Shown: positions 39,935 to 48,846, numbered from the stretch's first letter. The stretch: DNA of 48,846 nt from Nonomuraea jiangxiensis (GCF_900099965.1 NZ_FNDJ01000050.1:1-48846), one strand, 5' to 3'. The notes: generated by a model not told the origin, from the sequence alone. Made by a program: numbers and translations.

Positions 39935-40917
39935 GGAGCGCCGACGAGATCAACGAACTGCTGCGCCCGCTGGCCCGGGTCGAGCCCGGACAGCCGGACA
40001 GCCACGCGTCCGGTGCGGGGGCACGGGCACTGCTGGCCTCGATCGCCACCCAGGAGCAGGGCGTCCCCGCCGGAGCGGCGTGGCGTCCCCACCGGCGCCT
40101 TCCGCGCGACCGGCGCCGGCTCGGGCTGGGCCTGGCCGCCGCGATCGTGCTCGCGGCGGGCCTGGTGGTGGGTCCGAGCCTGCTGGAGGACGGACGTGGC
40201 GGGGTGGCCTCCTACGCCAACTCCGCGGTGGAGATCCACCGGGAAGGGGAGCAGTACGTCGCCCACATCAAGGACCCGTTCGCCGATTACGGCAAGTACA
40301 CCGAGGCGTTCCACGCGGTCGGCCTGAACGTCGATCTGCGCCCGGTGCCCGTCTCGCCAGGGAGCGTGGGGAAGATCCTGGGGATGGTGATCACGGGTTC
40401 CGCCGGCCCTGACCGGGCAGCCGAGCCGGACCCCGCCGGCCCTCGCTTCGACGGCATCCCCCTCACGATGGGGACGACCCCCAAGGGGTGCCGGCCAGGC
40501 CAGGACGGCGGCTGCTCCATGGTGATGCGGATCCCCGCCGCCTTCACCGGGACCGTCGACGTCCAGCTGGGCCGTCAGGCGAAGCCGGGGGAGGACTACG
40601 CGAACCCCGACCTGGCCATGGCGCCGGGCGAGATGTTCGACGGGGTTCGCCTGCGCGACGGCCGCCCCGTGGACGACGTCCTGGCTGAGGCGCGCAAGCG
40701 CGGCCTGACGGTGGTGTTCAGCCTCATCCGGACGGCTGCCAAGACCGGTGGTCTGTCCTTCGAACCGCTTCCCGCCGACCGGGTGGGACCCGACTGGATC
40801 GTCTGGCACGCCTGGCAGGTGAAGGCCGGCGTGATCCGGCTGCTCGTCACACCCGAGCGGTTGCCCGAGAACCCCTTCTACAACGGAAGCGCGCCCCCAC
40901 CGGCCTCCCTGGAGTAA
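39931..40917 (+). CDS. Membrane partner of the ECF sigma factor (anti-sigma-like)
   Basis: This 328-residue single-pass membrane protein has a cytoplasmic N-terminal segment (ADEINELLRPLARVEPGQPD) with conserved helices that may bind the sigma factor. The transmembrane helix is at about residues 66-84 (LGLGLAAAIVLAAGLVVGP). The extracellular part contains YANSAVEIHREGEQYVAHIK and two Cys (GCRPGQDGGCSM). GTG 39931 overlaps the stop of the sigma gene, so the two are produced together. This gene order resembles sigma/CU044_5270 pairs; no ZAS zinc motif is visible. Confidence 0.82.
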   Translation: MRSADEINELLRPLARVEPGQPDSHASGAGARALLASIATQEQGVPAGAAWRPHRRLPRDRRRLGLGLAAAIVLAAGLVVGPSLLEDGRGGVASYANSAVEIHREGEQYVAHIKDPFADYGKYTEAFHAVGLNVDLRPVPVSPGSVGKILGMVITGSAGPDRAAEPDPAGPRFDGIPLTMGTTPKGCRPGQDGGCSMVMRIPAAFTGTVDVQLGRQAKPGEDYANPDLAMAPGEMFDGVRLRDGRPVDDVLAEARKRGLTVVFSLIRTAAKTGGLSFEPLPADRVGPDWIVWHAWQVKAGVIRLLVTPERLPENPFYNGSAPPPASLE

Positions 40918-40949
40918 CGGCCGATACCGAGCGATCTACACTCGCTCAC

Positions 40950-41234
40950 ATGACGCGCTTGGCCGATCGGCTCGGTCCTTACTCCCTGGTCCTCGCCCTT
41001 CTCGGCATCATCACCGCTCTCCCGCTGGCTTCGAGATGGGGGGCGCCGCTCTGGGTGACGCCGGTTCTCGGGGCCGTCGCGGCAGCGGCGGCGTGGCCCG
41101 CGGTGCGGAAGAAGGCCACGATCTCCACGGTGTCCAACCGCAGTATGTCCGTGGCGGGGCTGGTGCTGGGGTTGGTGGCGATCGGACTCGGCGCGCTGCT
41201 GCTGGCGTCGGACGCTCTCTGGCCGTCCTCTTGA
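40950..41234 (+). CDS. Small three-helix membrane protein
   Basis: This 94-residue protein has three hydrophobic stretches: YSLVLALLGIITALPLA, WVTPVLGAVAAAAAWPA and VAGLVLGLVAIGLGALLLA. No domain is recognised. ATG 40950 is 7 nt after TACACT (40937-40942), so the transcript is likely leaderless and starts on its own rather than with the anti-sigma-like gene 32 bp upstream. The function is unknown. Confidence 0.6.
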   Translation: MTRLADRLGPYSLVLALLGIITALPLASRWGAPLWVTPVLGAVAAAAAWPAVRKKATISTVSNRSMSVAGLVLGLVAIGLGALLLASDALWPSS

Positions 41235-41394
41235 CCTGACCCTGTCGCACTGACAGATCAGGACGCGGTGCGCCGTCGTTTGTCACGGTTTCGCGATCAC
41301 ATAGGCGTATCAGGTGCGTCACCGTTGAAGTGATCTGTCTTGCTCTCCGTCCGACTGTGCCCCGAAGGTCTACTCAACGGGCGGAGGGGGACGG

Positions 41395-44300
41395 ATGCGA
41401 GCGCCGTTGGTCGTCAAGAGGGCGTTCAGCGAGCCGCTGCTCCTCCTGGCCGCCTTCGGGTCGATCATGCTGGCCACCACCACGCTGGTGGCGCTGACGA
41501 TGTACGCCTCCTCCATCGCGGGAGCCGGTGTCCGCAGGGTGGCGGAGACGGCGTCGTTCGGCCGGACGGCCACCACGATCAGCGCCCAGATCACCGCCGA
41601 GACCCTCCCCACCTACGACCGGGCCGTACGCGACGAGCTCACCAGGGCCTACACCACGCTCCCGGCCGTCACCACCAGTCTCCGCTCGGACTCCTACGTC
41701 ATGCCGGGACAGGACGGTAAGAAGGTGCCCGAGCTGCTCAGGTTCGGCAGCTACGACGGGCTCGACCGGCACGCCAGGCTCGTCTCCGGCGCCTGGCCGC
41801 GGGCGGGCGGCGACCGGGTCGAGGTCGCGATCTCGGTGCCGGCGGCCGCGGCGACCGGGTTCGAGGCCGGGCAGGAGTTCGTCACGAAGGGGCGGCTCGA
41901 CTCGCGCCCGGTCGCGGTCCGCGTCGCCGGCGTCTTCCAGCTCGCCGACCCCGTGGGCGAGCGTTGGGCGGGCGAGGAACTGCTGAGCAGGGGAGCCGAA
42001 CGCGGGGAGTTCACCACGTACGGGCCGCTGATGGTGGCGAAGGAGACGTTCGTCGCGCGCTTCGCCACCAGCGTCAGGGCCATCTGGACGGTGGAGCCCG
42101 ATCTCGGCGCGCTGACGCCCGAGCGGCTGCGCCCGCTGGCGGCGGCGGTCGGCCAGGTGGGCGAGCGGCTGATGGCGGCCGGCTGCGTGAGCTGCGTGAC
42201 CGCCGGTCAGTTGCCCGAGCTGCTCACCCAGCTCGCCACGGCGTCCCTGGTGGCCCGCTCCACCATGCTGATCCCGGTGCTGCAACTGCTGCTGCTGGCC
42301 GCGTACGCGCTGATGCTGACGGCCCGGCTGCTGGCCGACCACCGCCGCATGGAGGTGGCGCTGCTGCGCTCGCGCGGCGCGGGCACCGTGCGGCTGGCCG
42401 CGCTGGCGGGCGGTGAGGCGCTGCTGGTGGCGGTCCCGTGCGCGGTCGTGGCGCCGTTCCTGGGCCCGCCGCTGCTCGCCGTGGTCCACCAGTTGCCGTG
42501 GATCAGGGCCTCGGGGGTGCGGCTGGCGTCGGTGGCCGATCTGGGCTCGTTCCTGGTGTCGTTCGGCGTGGCGCTGGCCGCGGCGGTGCTGCTGGTGCTG
42601 CCGGCCCTGGTGGGGGCGCGGCGCACGTACGTGCAGGAGCAGACGGCGCGCGGGCGCGGCGGCGTGCGCGGGCTGATCGAGGGGGCGGGCGCGGACCTGG
42701 CGCTGCTGGCGGTGGCCGCGCTGGCGATCTGGCAACTGCGGCACTACGGGGCGCCGGTCACCGCCACCGCGGCGGGCGGGCTCGGCATGGACCCGCTCAT
42801 CATCTCCGGGCCGGCGCTGGCCCTGCTCGCGGGCGGCATGCTGGGCCTGCGGCTGGTGCCGCGCGTGTCGAAGCTGGCCGAAAAGCTCACCTCGCGCAGG
42901 CCCACGCTCGCCCCCGCGCTCGGGGCGTGGCAGGTCAGCAGGCGCCCGCTCAAGTACGCCGGCCCCGCGCTGCTGCTGACCCTGGCGATCGCGATCGGCA
43001 TCGTGTCCCTGGCCACCACCTCCACCTGGCAGGCCTCACAGCTCGACCAGGCCGACCACCAGGCCGGGTCCGACCTGCGGCTGTCGGGGCCGGCGGACGG
43101 GCCGGAGCTGGGCTCGCTCGGGCGCGGCACGGCGTTCACCACCTTGCCCGGCGTCACCACGGCCTCGCCCGCCTTCCGGGAGCAGGTCGAGGTGAGCGGT
43201 GAGAGCGCGGTCCTGCTAGGCGTCGAGGCGGGCAAGCTGGGTGAGCTGTTCGACCTGCGTCCCGACCTGTCGGCCCAGACGGTCGCGCAGATGTCCCGGG
43301 CCCTGCCCGGGGACCAGGCGGGCAGGCTGGAGCTGCCCGGACGGCCGCGCACCCTCACCGTGCGGGTCGTGGCGGCCGGTGCCGTGCCGGCCCGGCTGGT
43401 GCTGTCCGACGCGCTGGGCACGTGGCGGGACCTGCCGCTCGGCGACCTGCGGCCGGGCGAGAACCGGATCGAGCTCGACCTGGCCGCGCTGGCCGGACGC
43501 TCCGGCCGGATCACCTACCCGCTCGCGCTGCGTGGCCTGCTCACCGACGAGACCGGCCTGAGGCTGACCGGGCTGAGCGCGGACGGCCGGGACCTGCCGG
43601 TGTCCCAGGCCGCGAGCGAGACACCAGGGCTGATCACCTTCGCGCCGCAGCACGGGCTCAGGCCGCTGCCCGTGGTCCTCACCCCCGGCCTGGCCGCCTC
43701 GCTCAAGCTGGGCGTCGGGCAGACCGGGCCGGCCCGCTTCGCCGGCCGCGTTCTGCAGGTCAAGGTGGTCGGCGTCGTGGCGAGCATGCCGACGAGCGCC
43801 CCCGGTCAGCAGGCCGTGCTCGCCGACTGGGAGACGCTGCAGGCGTACGAGCTGGCCGCGGCGCGACCGCCCCGGCCCGCCACCGAGTGGTGGCTCGCCG
43901 CCGCCGACACCGCCCGGGCACGGGAGCTCCTCCGCGAGAACCCGCAGTGGGAAGTGACCACGGTCGACAGGAGCGAGCTGACGGTGGCGCTGCGGGACGA
44001 TCCGCTGGCCAGCGGGCTGCAGGGGGCGCTGATCCTGGGCTTCGCCGCGGCGCTGGGGTTCGCGGTGCTCGGGTTCCTGGCGAACGCCGTGGTCGTGGCG
44101 CGGGAGCGAAGACCCGAGTTCGCCGTCCTGCGGGCGCTCGGCACCAGCTCCCGTCAGGTGTTCGGGCTGCTGGCGACGGAGCAGGCGTTCGTCATCGGGC
44201 TGTCGCTGATCGCCGGGACCGGGCTCGCCGTGATCATCGGGAACCTGGTGGTCCCGCGCATCGTCCTGACCGGGCAGGCGTCGGCGGTCACGCCCGGCGT

Positions 44301-44424
44301 GCTGCTCCACATCCCGTGGGCGGCCACGGCCGCGATGCTGGTCCTGGTGGCGGGGGTGCTGCTCGGGATCGTCGCCGCGATGGCCCGGCACCTGCGGCTC
44401 GGACAGATCGTGGAAGAGCAATGA
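41395..44424 (+). CDS. FtsX-type ABC transporter permease (large)
   Basis: This 1009-residue permease of the MacB/FtsX superfamily has an N-terminal helix (EPLLLLAAFGSIMLATTTLV), a first extracytoplasmic domain of about 220 residues, and a helical cluster with LLLLAAYALMLTARLLADHR and MEVALLRSRGAGTVRLAALA, the typical FtsX loop. A second large extracytoplasmic domain follows. The last four helices carry VVARERRPEFAVLRALGTSS, another FtsX motif. GGAGGGGG precedes ATG 41395. Its stop overlaps the start of the second permease (ATGA). The two probably form a heterodimer, but no ATPase gene is adjacent, so the ATPase must be encoded elsewhere or outside the window. Confidence 0.88.
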   Translation: MRAPLVVKRAFSEPLLLLAAFGSIMLATTTLVALTMYASSIAGAGVRRVAETASFGRTATTISAQITAETLPTYDRAVRDELTRAYTTLPAVTTSLRSDSYVMPGQDGKKVPELLRFGSYDGLDRHARLVSGAWPRAGGDRVEVAISVPAAAATGFEAGQEFVTKGRLDSRPVAVRVAGVFQLADPVGERWAGEELLSRGAERGEFTTYGPLMVAKETFVARFATSVRAIWTVEPDLGALTPERLRPLAAAVGQVGERLMAAGCVSCVTAGQLPELLTQLATASLVARSTMLIPVLQLLLLAAYALMLTARLLADHRRMEVALLRSRGAGTVRLAALAGGEALLVAVPCAVVAPFLGPPLLAVVHQLPWIRASGVRLASVADLGSFLVSFGVALAAAVLLVLPALVGARRTYVQEQTARGRGGVRGLIEGAGADLALLAVAALAIWQLRHYGAPVTATAAGGLGMDPLIISGPALALLAGGMLGLRLVPRVSKLAEKLTSRRPTLAPALGAWQVSRRPLKYAGPALLLTLAIAIGIVSLATTSTWQASQLDQADHQAGSDLRLSGPADGPELGSLGRGTAFTTLPGVTTASPAFREQVEVSGESAVLLGVEAGKLGELFDLRPDLSAQTVAQMSRALPGDQAGRLELPGRPRTLTVRVVAAGAVPARLVLSDALGTWRDLPLGDLRPGENRIELDLAALAGRSGRITYPLALRGLLTDETGLRLTGLSADGRDLPVSQAASETPGLITFAPQHGLRPLPVVLTPGLAASLKLGVGQTGPARFAGRVLQVKVVGVVASMPTSAPGQQAVLADWETLQAYELAAARPPRPATEWWLAAADTARARELLRENPQWEVTTVDRSELTVALRDDPLASGLQGALILGFAAALGFAVLGFLANAVVVARERRPEFAVLRALGTSSRQVFGLLATEQAFVIGLSLIAGTGLAVIIGNLVVPRIVLTGQASAVTPGVLLHIPWAATAAMLVLVAGVLLGIVAAMARHLRLGQIVEEQ

Positions 44425-46997
44425 GGATCCCGCTGGGAGCCCGGGGGCACGCGGGCACATCGGCACTGCTGGTCATGCTGACGGCGGTCGCCTGCCTGCT
44501 CGTCGCCGGGCTGCCCAGGACGATGCAGGCGTCGTTCGACGCGGCGCTGCGCCAGTCGCTGACCACCGCCCCCGCCGCGCGGACCGACCTGACCGTGACC
44601 GGGGACCCGGCCATGCCCTACGGGAACCTGCACGGCCGCGAGCGGCTCGAAGCCCTCGACCCCCAGTGGCGCGGGCTCCTCCCGGCGGCGCTGCGGCCCC
44701 TGGTCAGGCCGGCCGGCCACATGAGCGTCAAGACCGTCCGCACACCCGTCGTCGGGACCGACAACCACATCAACCCCGGCTGGCTCTCCGACGCCGACCG
44801 GCGGGTGGACTGGGTGCAGGGCCGCAGGCCCGGCCAGCCGTCCACCATGCGCTACGGGGACAGGACACTCCCGCTGTTCGAGGTGGGGGTCGTCGACGAG
44901 GCCGTGGGCATGATGGGCCTGCGGATCGGCCAGACCAAGGTGATCGGCTACCCCGTCTCCGCCGCGTTGCGGATCGTCGGCGTCTTCAAGGCGAAGGACC
45001 CGGCCGACCGTGCCTGGAGCCACGACATCGACATCCTGCACGTCACGCGGGTGGTGTCGGAGGACGCTCCGGACCGGTTCCACACCACGGCGCTGGTGTC
45101 CGACGACGGGCTGGCCACGCTCACCGGCAACGTCCGCGACGTGACCTACCGCTGGGTCCTGCCGCTCGACGGGCGGGCCGCGAGCGCGCTGGACGTGGCG
45201 GCCATCGACGCGGCGGTCACCGAGTTCCAGCGGCAACTGGAGGTCGAGGGGACGAGCACCACCAACTACCGCCTGGCCACCGGGCTGCCCCAGCTGCTCG
45301 GCGACTTCATGGCCGCGCTGTCGGCCGCGCGGACCATCATGTACCTGGTGCTCGGCGGGCTGCTCGCGGTCGCGCTCGGCGTGATCGTGCTGGGCGTGCG
45401 GCTGCTGACCGACCGGATGGATCAGGCGCTGGCGCTGGCGCGGGCGCGCGGCGGGTCGTTGTGGCAGGTGGCGGGGGCCGGGGGAGCGCTGACCGTGCTC
45501 GTGGTGGGGCCCGCCGCCCTGGCCGGGTACGCGTTGTCCTTCCTCATGCCGGGGCCCGTGCTGCCGATCGTGCACCTCGGACCGGCGGTCGTGGTCGTCA
45601 CCGCCGTGGGCTTCGCCGTGGCGCGGCTGGTGCTCGCGCATCGCACGCCGCTGCACGAGAGCCGCGACGACGTGGTCGCCACCCGGCCGTCCGCCCGGCG
45701 GGTGACCCTGGACGTGCTGGTCGTCGTGGTCGCGCTGGCCGGGGCCTATCTGCTGCGGGCCCGCGGGTCGGCCGGGTCCGCGGAGCAGGATCCGTTCCTG
45801 CTGCTGATCCCGATCGCGCTGACGGTCGCGGCGGCGCTCATCACCGTGCGCTGCTACCCCTACCCGTTGCGGCTGCTCGTCCGGCTGACCGCGCGCGGCC
45901 GGGCGGCCGTGCCGTTCCTGGGGCTGACCAGGGCGGCCAGGGCGCGCTCCGCCAGCGCGCTGCCGGTGCTGATCCTGCTGCCCGCGCTGAGCGTGTCGGT
46001 GTTCGCCGCGGTGATCTCCGACGGGATCGCCGCCACGCAGCGGCTGGCGTCCTGGCAGAAGGTGGGCGCGCCGATCAAGCTGACGTCCGTCGAGGACATC
46101 CCGGCCGAGGCCATCCAGCGGGTACGCGAGGCCGCCGGGGTCGAGCAGGTGGCGCTCGCGCTGACGGGCCGGACGCAGATCGGGGCCACCGGGGAGCGGC
46201 CCTCCGCCCTCGCCGTGGACCTGGCGCAGTGGCGGCAGGTCCTCGGTGACGCGCCCGTCGACCTCCCCACACTGTCCGGGGGCACGTCCGCGCTGCTCTC
46301 GCCCGCGCTGGGCGACCGGGGGACCTTCGAGATCATGTGGCTCTCGCCGATGAGGCTGACCACCCAGGGGGTGATCGACTCCATTCCCGGGTTCTCCACC
46401 AGCGGGCAGTTCCTCCTCGTGCCGCGCGAGGCGCTGCCCTGGCCCGCGGCGAACACGCTGCTCATCAAGGGCGACATCGCGCCCGCCGAGCTGGCGCGGC
46501 TCGTCCCGTCGGCCACGGTGGAGACCCAGGAGCAGGTGCTGGCCGCCATCCAGGCCGATCCGCTCACCGGCACGGTCCGCTCGACCCTGCTCGTGGTGAC
46601 GGTGGCGCTGGGGGCGTACGCGCTGGTCGCGATCGTCCTGTCACTGGTCGTCGGGGCGCCCGGCCGGGTCAGGGCGGTGTCGCTGCTGCGGACGCTCGGG
46701 CTGTCCGACCGGCAGGCCCGGCGGCTGACCGTGCTGGAGTTGCTGCCCCTGGTCCTCGTCACGGCACTGGTGGGCCTCGCGCTGGGCCTGGGACTGCCGG
46801 CCGCGCTCGGGCCCGGCGTGGACATGTCCTCCTACGCCGGCGGCCTGCCCGTCGGCGACTACACGCCCGGCCTGCTCACGCCCGTGGTGCTGGCGGGCGG
46901 GCTGGCCGTCTGCGCCGTACTCGGCGCGTACGCGCACACCGCCGTCGGCCGGCGGCGCAACCTGGGCGCCGTCCTGCGCGTGGGCGACCTGCCGTGA
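44421..46997 (+). CDS. FtsX-type ABC transporter permease (partner)
   Basis: This 858-residue second subunit is coupled to the first by an ATGA overlap. It has an N-terminal helix (SALLVMLTAVACLLVAGLP), an extracytoplasmic domain, an internal helix group with LLTDRMDQALALARARGGSL, a second extracytoplasmic domain, and C-terminal helices with VRAVSLLRTLGLSDRQARRL, the FtsX loop. The domain plan matches the upstream gene, which supports a heterodimeric mechanotransmission-type exporter or cell-wall regulator. No substrate can be named. Confidence 0.86.
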   Translation: MRIPLGARGHAGTSALLVMLTAVACLLVAGLPRTMQASFDAALRQSLTTAPAARTDLTVTGDPAMPYGNLHGRERLEALDPQWRGLLPAALRPLVRPAGHMSVKTVRTPVVGTDNHINPGWLSDADRRVDWVQGRRPGQPSTMRYGDRTLPLFEVGVVDEAVGMMGLRIGQTKVIGYPVSAALRIVGVFKAKDPADRAWSHDIDILHVTRVVSEDAPDRFHTTALVSDDGLATLTGNVRDVTYRWVLPLDGRAASALDVAAIDAAVTEFQRQLEVEGTSTTNYRLATGLPQLLGDFMAALSAARTIMYLVLGGLLAVALGVIVLGVRLLTDRMDQALALARARGGSLWQVAGAGGALTVLVVGPAALAGYALSFLMPGPVLPIVHLGPAVVVVTAVGFAVARLVLAHRTPLHESRDDVVATRPSARRVTLDVLVVVVALAGAYLLRARGSAGSAEQDPFLLLIPIALTVAAALITVRCYPYPLRLLVRLTARGRAAVPFLGLTRAARARSASALPVLILLPALSVSVFAAVISDGIAATQRLASWQKVGAPIKLTSVEDIPAEAIQRVREAAGVEQVALALTGRTQIGATGERPSALAVDLAQWRQVLGDAPVDLPTLSGGTSALLSPALGDRGTFEIMWLSPMRLTTQGVIDSIPGFSTSGQFLLVPREALPWPAANTLLIKGDIAPAELARLVPSATVETQEQVLAAIQADPLTGTVRSTLLVVTVALGAYALVAIVLSLVVGAPGRVRAVSLLRTLGLSDRQARRLTVLELLPLVLVTALVGLALGLGLPAALGPGVDMSSYAGGLPVGDYTPGLLTPVVLAGGLAVCAVLGAYAHTAVGRRRNLGAVLRVGDLP

Positions 46998-47148
46998 ACG
47001 TGCCGATCGCGGCGTCCGCGTGTGCGGACCGGGTCACGGGGTCGCGTCGCGGGGTGCGGAAAATCTCTCCAGCAGGATCGCGAAACCTGTCACAAAATGC
47101 GGTGCTGTCCCCGTCTTTCTGGTGAAGGACCCGAAAGGAGACGGGGCA

Positions 47149-48513
47149 ATGAGGAAGCACATCCTGATCGTCGGTGGCGGATATGTCGGCATGTACAGCG
47201 CCATGAGGCTGCGTAAGCTGATCCGTTCCGGCGAGGTGGCCGTCACGGTGGTGGACCCGCGCGGCTACATGACCTACCAGCCGTTCCTCGCCGAGGCGGT
47301 CGGCGGCTCCATCGAGCCGCGCCACGTGGCCGCCCCGCTCGGACAGGTGCTCAAGGGCGTGCGGGTGCTGACGGGGCGGGTCACGCGGGTGGACCACGGG
47401 GCGCGCAGCGCCGAGTTCCAGCCGGTCCAGGGGCCGGCCAGGACGCTCCCGTACGACATCCTCGTCATGGCGGCCGGTTCGATCACCCGCACGTTGCCCA
47501 TCCCGGGGCTGGCCGAGCACGCGGTCGGCTTCAAGACCATCGGGGAGGCCGTGCACCTGCGCAACCACGTGCTGGCCCAGCTCGCCGCGGCCGAATCCAC
47601 CGACGACGAGCAGGTGCGGCGCAGGGCGCTGACGTTCGTGGTGGTCGGGGGCGGGTTCTCCGGCGTCGAGGCGCTGGCCGAGATGCAGGGGCTGGCCGAC
47701 GCGGCCCTGCGCTACCACGAGGGGATCAGGGCCGCCGACCTGAGCTGGACCCTGGTCGAGGCCACCGACCACATCCTGCCCGAACTGCACGAGGACCTCG
47801 GCCGCTGGACCGTGGACGCGCTGCGCAAGCGCGCCGTGGACGTGCGGCTCGGCACCCGGCTGACCTCGGCGGCCGGCGGGGTGGCGGTGCTCTCGGACGG
47901 GACCGAACTCGACGCCGGCACGCTGGTGTGGGCCGCGGGCGGGCGGCCGAGCCCGCTCGCCGCGGCCAGCGGGCTGCCGGTGGACCGCACCGGGCGGATC
48001 ACCGCGACCGAGTACCTGACGGTGGCGGGTGTCGCGGACGCGTTCGCGGCCGGTGACGGCGCCGCCGTGCCGGACCTGACCCGGCCGGGGGAGTTCACGG
48101 CGCCCAACGCCCAGCACGCGGTACGGCAGGGCAAGCTGCTGGGCCGCAACCTGGTCGCGTACGTACGGGGCAGGCGGCTCAAGCCGTACCGGCACGCCTA
48201 CCTCGGCTCGGTCGCCGGTCTCGGGCACCACCAGGGGGTCGCCCAGGTGTACCGGATCAAGCTCACCGGGTTCCTCGGGTGGCTGGCGCACCGGACGTAC
48301 CACCTGGGCTGGGTGCCGACCGCCAGGCACAAGGCGGCGGTGCTGGCCGACTGGCTGCTGGCGTCGTTGTTCCGGCGTGAGACCGTGCGGCTGGAGGCCG
48401 TCGAGCACGCGGACGAGGACTTCCGCCAGGCCATCGCCGTCGAGCGGGACGCCCGGGACGCCCACGTGGCCTCGATCGGCGGGCGGGACGCGCGCCGGGT
48501 CCCGGCGGCGTGA
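47149..48513 (+). CDS. ndh: Type II NADH dehydrogenase (NDH-2)
   Basis: This 454-residue membrane-bound flavoprotein passes electrons from NADH to quinone without pumping protons. The FAD motif HILIVGGGYVGMYSAMRLRK is at residues 4-23 and MTYQPFLAEAVGGSIEPRHV follows. The NADH motif TFVVVGGGFSGVEALAEMQG is near residue 165. FAAGDGAAVPDL and NAQHAVRQGKLLGRNL close the FAD site. The C-terminal RIKLTGFLGWLAHRTYHLGW is the membrane-anchoring segment. AAAGGAG precedes ATG 47149. The preceding frame from 47020 is open but not conserved. Confidence 0.93.
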   Translation: MRKHILIVGGGYVGMYSAMRLRKLIRSGEVAVTVVDPRGYMTYQPFLAEAVGGSIEPRHVAAPLGQVLKGVRVLTGRVTRVDHGARSAEFQPVQGPARTLPYDILVMAAGSITRTLPIPGLAEHAVGFKTIGEAVHLRNHVLAQLAAAESTDDEQVRRRALTFVVVGGGFSGVEALAEMQGLADAALRYHEGIRAADLSWTLVEATDHILPELHEDLGRWTVDALRKRAVDVRLGTRLTSAAGGVAVLSDGTELDAGTLVWAAGGRPSPLAAASGLPVDRTGRITATEYLTVAGVADAFAAGDGAAVPDLTRPGEFTAPNAQHAVRQGKLLGRNLVAYVRGRRLKPYRHAYLGSVAGLGHHQGVAQVYRIKLTGFLGWLAHRTYHLGWVPTARHKAAVLADWLLASLFRRETVRLEAVEHADEDFRQAIAVERDARDAHVASIGGRDARRVPAA

Positions 48514-48516
48514 TCC

Positions 48517-48846
48517 TCAGGCGTCCTCGGAGAGGGAGCCGAGGAGGGGCTTGCCGGTCCACTCGTAGGTGACGTACACGACGCCCGAGCCGGTGGTCCG
48601 GCTCCCGGTCAGCTTCAGCCCGGCCGCGGCCGTGCCCTCGGCGAACAGCCGCTTGCCCTGGCCCAGCACGACGGGGGAGATCACCAGCCGGTACTCGTCG
48701 ACCAGTTCCGCCTGCTGCAGGGTGTGGATCAGGTTGCTGCTGCCCTGGGTGATGATCTCGCCGTCGGTGCGCTTCTTGAGCTCGGCGACCGTGTCGGCGG
48801 CCTCGCCGACCAGCACCTCGGTGTTGCGCCAGGTGGCCGTCATGGG
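48517..48846 (-). CDS. RibD C-terminal/DHFR-like protein, 5' end outside the window
   Basis: The visible 109 codons are the C-terminal part of a dihydrofolate-reductase-fold protein of the RibD C-terminal group. EIITQGSSNLIHTLQQAELV, then DEYRLVISPVVLGQGKRLFA and KLTGSRTTGSGVVYVTYEW, are diagnostic (the VxPxxxGxGxxLF motif). The window ends three bases before an in-frame ATG at 48843, and family proteins have a further 70-90 residues upstream, so the gene is almost certainly partial here. It is convergent with the NDH-2 gene. Confidence 0.85.
   Translation of the reverse strand, partial: PMTATWRNTEVLVGEAADTVAELKKRTDGEIITQGSSNLIHTLQQAELVDEYRLVISPVVLGQGKRLFAEGTAAAGLKLTGSRTTGSGVVYVTYEWTGKPLLGSLSEDA

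Noticed and set aside
41252..41339. GACAGATCA and TGATCTGTC inverted repeat 70 nt apart before the permease gene
   Set aside because: The arms are short and far apart, with no promoter or operator logic around them; probably chance.
43422..44420. Upstream extension of the second permease frame
   Set aside because: The extension is Arg/Ala/Gly-rich, lies inside the first permease gene and has no similarity. The ATGA overlap at 44421 fixes the start.

Overview
The window is about 49 kb of very high-GC DNA. Several features point to an actinobacterium, probably a Streptosporangiales-type soil organism such as a Nonomuraea or Streptosporangium relative (this placement is inference). Many starts are GTG. 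Several genes carry a TAnnnT -10 box 6-8 nt before the start codon, as expected for leaderless mRNAs. Other clues are ECF sigma factors paired with membrane proteins, sugar ABC importers without their own ATPase, and secreted GH16-CBM13 and GH95 enzymes. No rRNA, tRNA or CRISPR array was seen.

1-8.3 kb is an eroded accessory region. It holds a frameshifted transposase tail, a DHA2-type MFS pump divergent from an ArsR regulator with a palindromic operator, relics of an FAD monooxygenase and a TetR regulator, a second DHA2 pump, an intact TetR-FAD monooxygenase operon with a 20-bp operator, and a glyoxalase-like relic. Most intergenic DNA here has no recognisable gene.

8.3-12.7 kb carries a LOG-family phosphoribohydrolase, an acyl-CoA-dehydrogenase-fold flavoenzyme, a YihY/BrkB membrane protein and a secreted GH16 glucanase with a ricin-type lectin domain. 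12.9-15.7 kb is a compact aminophosphonate-type cassette: an FAD oxidoreductase of the HpnW type, divergent from a GntR regulator that is translationally coupled to a phosphonatase-like HAD hydrolase. 15.7-21.1 kb is a D-mannonate utilisation cluster: a ManD-type dehydratase, two permeases and a binding protein, divergent from an FCD-type GntR regulator through back-to-back promoters.

21.1-24.5 kb has small xenobiotic or stress-type genes (VOC protein and MarR, cupin, CGNR zinc-finger protein, MFS exporter). 24.6-30.6 kb has a large secreted GH95 fucosidase-type enzyme, a CAP-domain lipoprotein, a small secreted cysteine-containing protein and a HpcH/HpaI aldolase. 30.8-41.2 kb has two ECF sigma factor/membrane-partner pairs. 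Between them lie a MarR-controlled luciferase-like monooxygenase with an NADP-reductase gene that has lost part of its Rossmann fold, a HEAT-type protein, a SnoaL-like protein, a DUF418 membrane protein, a broken serine hydrolase and a PadR regulator that may be truncated. 41.4-48.8 kb carries two overlapping FtsX-type permease genes without an ATPase, a type II NADH dehydrogenase, and the 3' part of a RibD/DHFR-like gene cut by the window edge.

The most interesting points are the minimal aminophosphonate cassette with an operator over its start codon, the almost perfectly symmetrical divergent promoters at 33.0 kb, the shared GGAGAGCGCT box upstream of the GH16 and sugar-ABC genes, and the several decaying modules.
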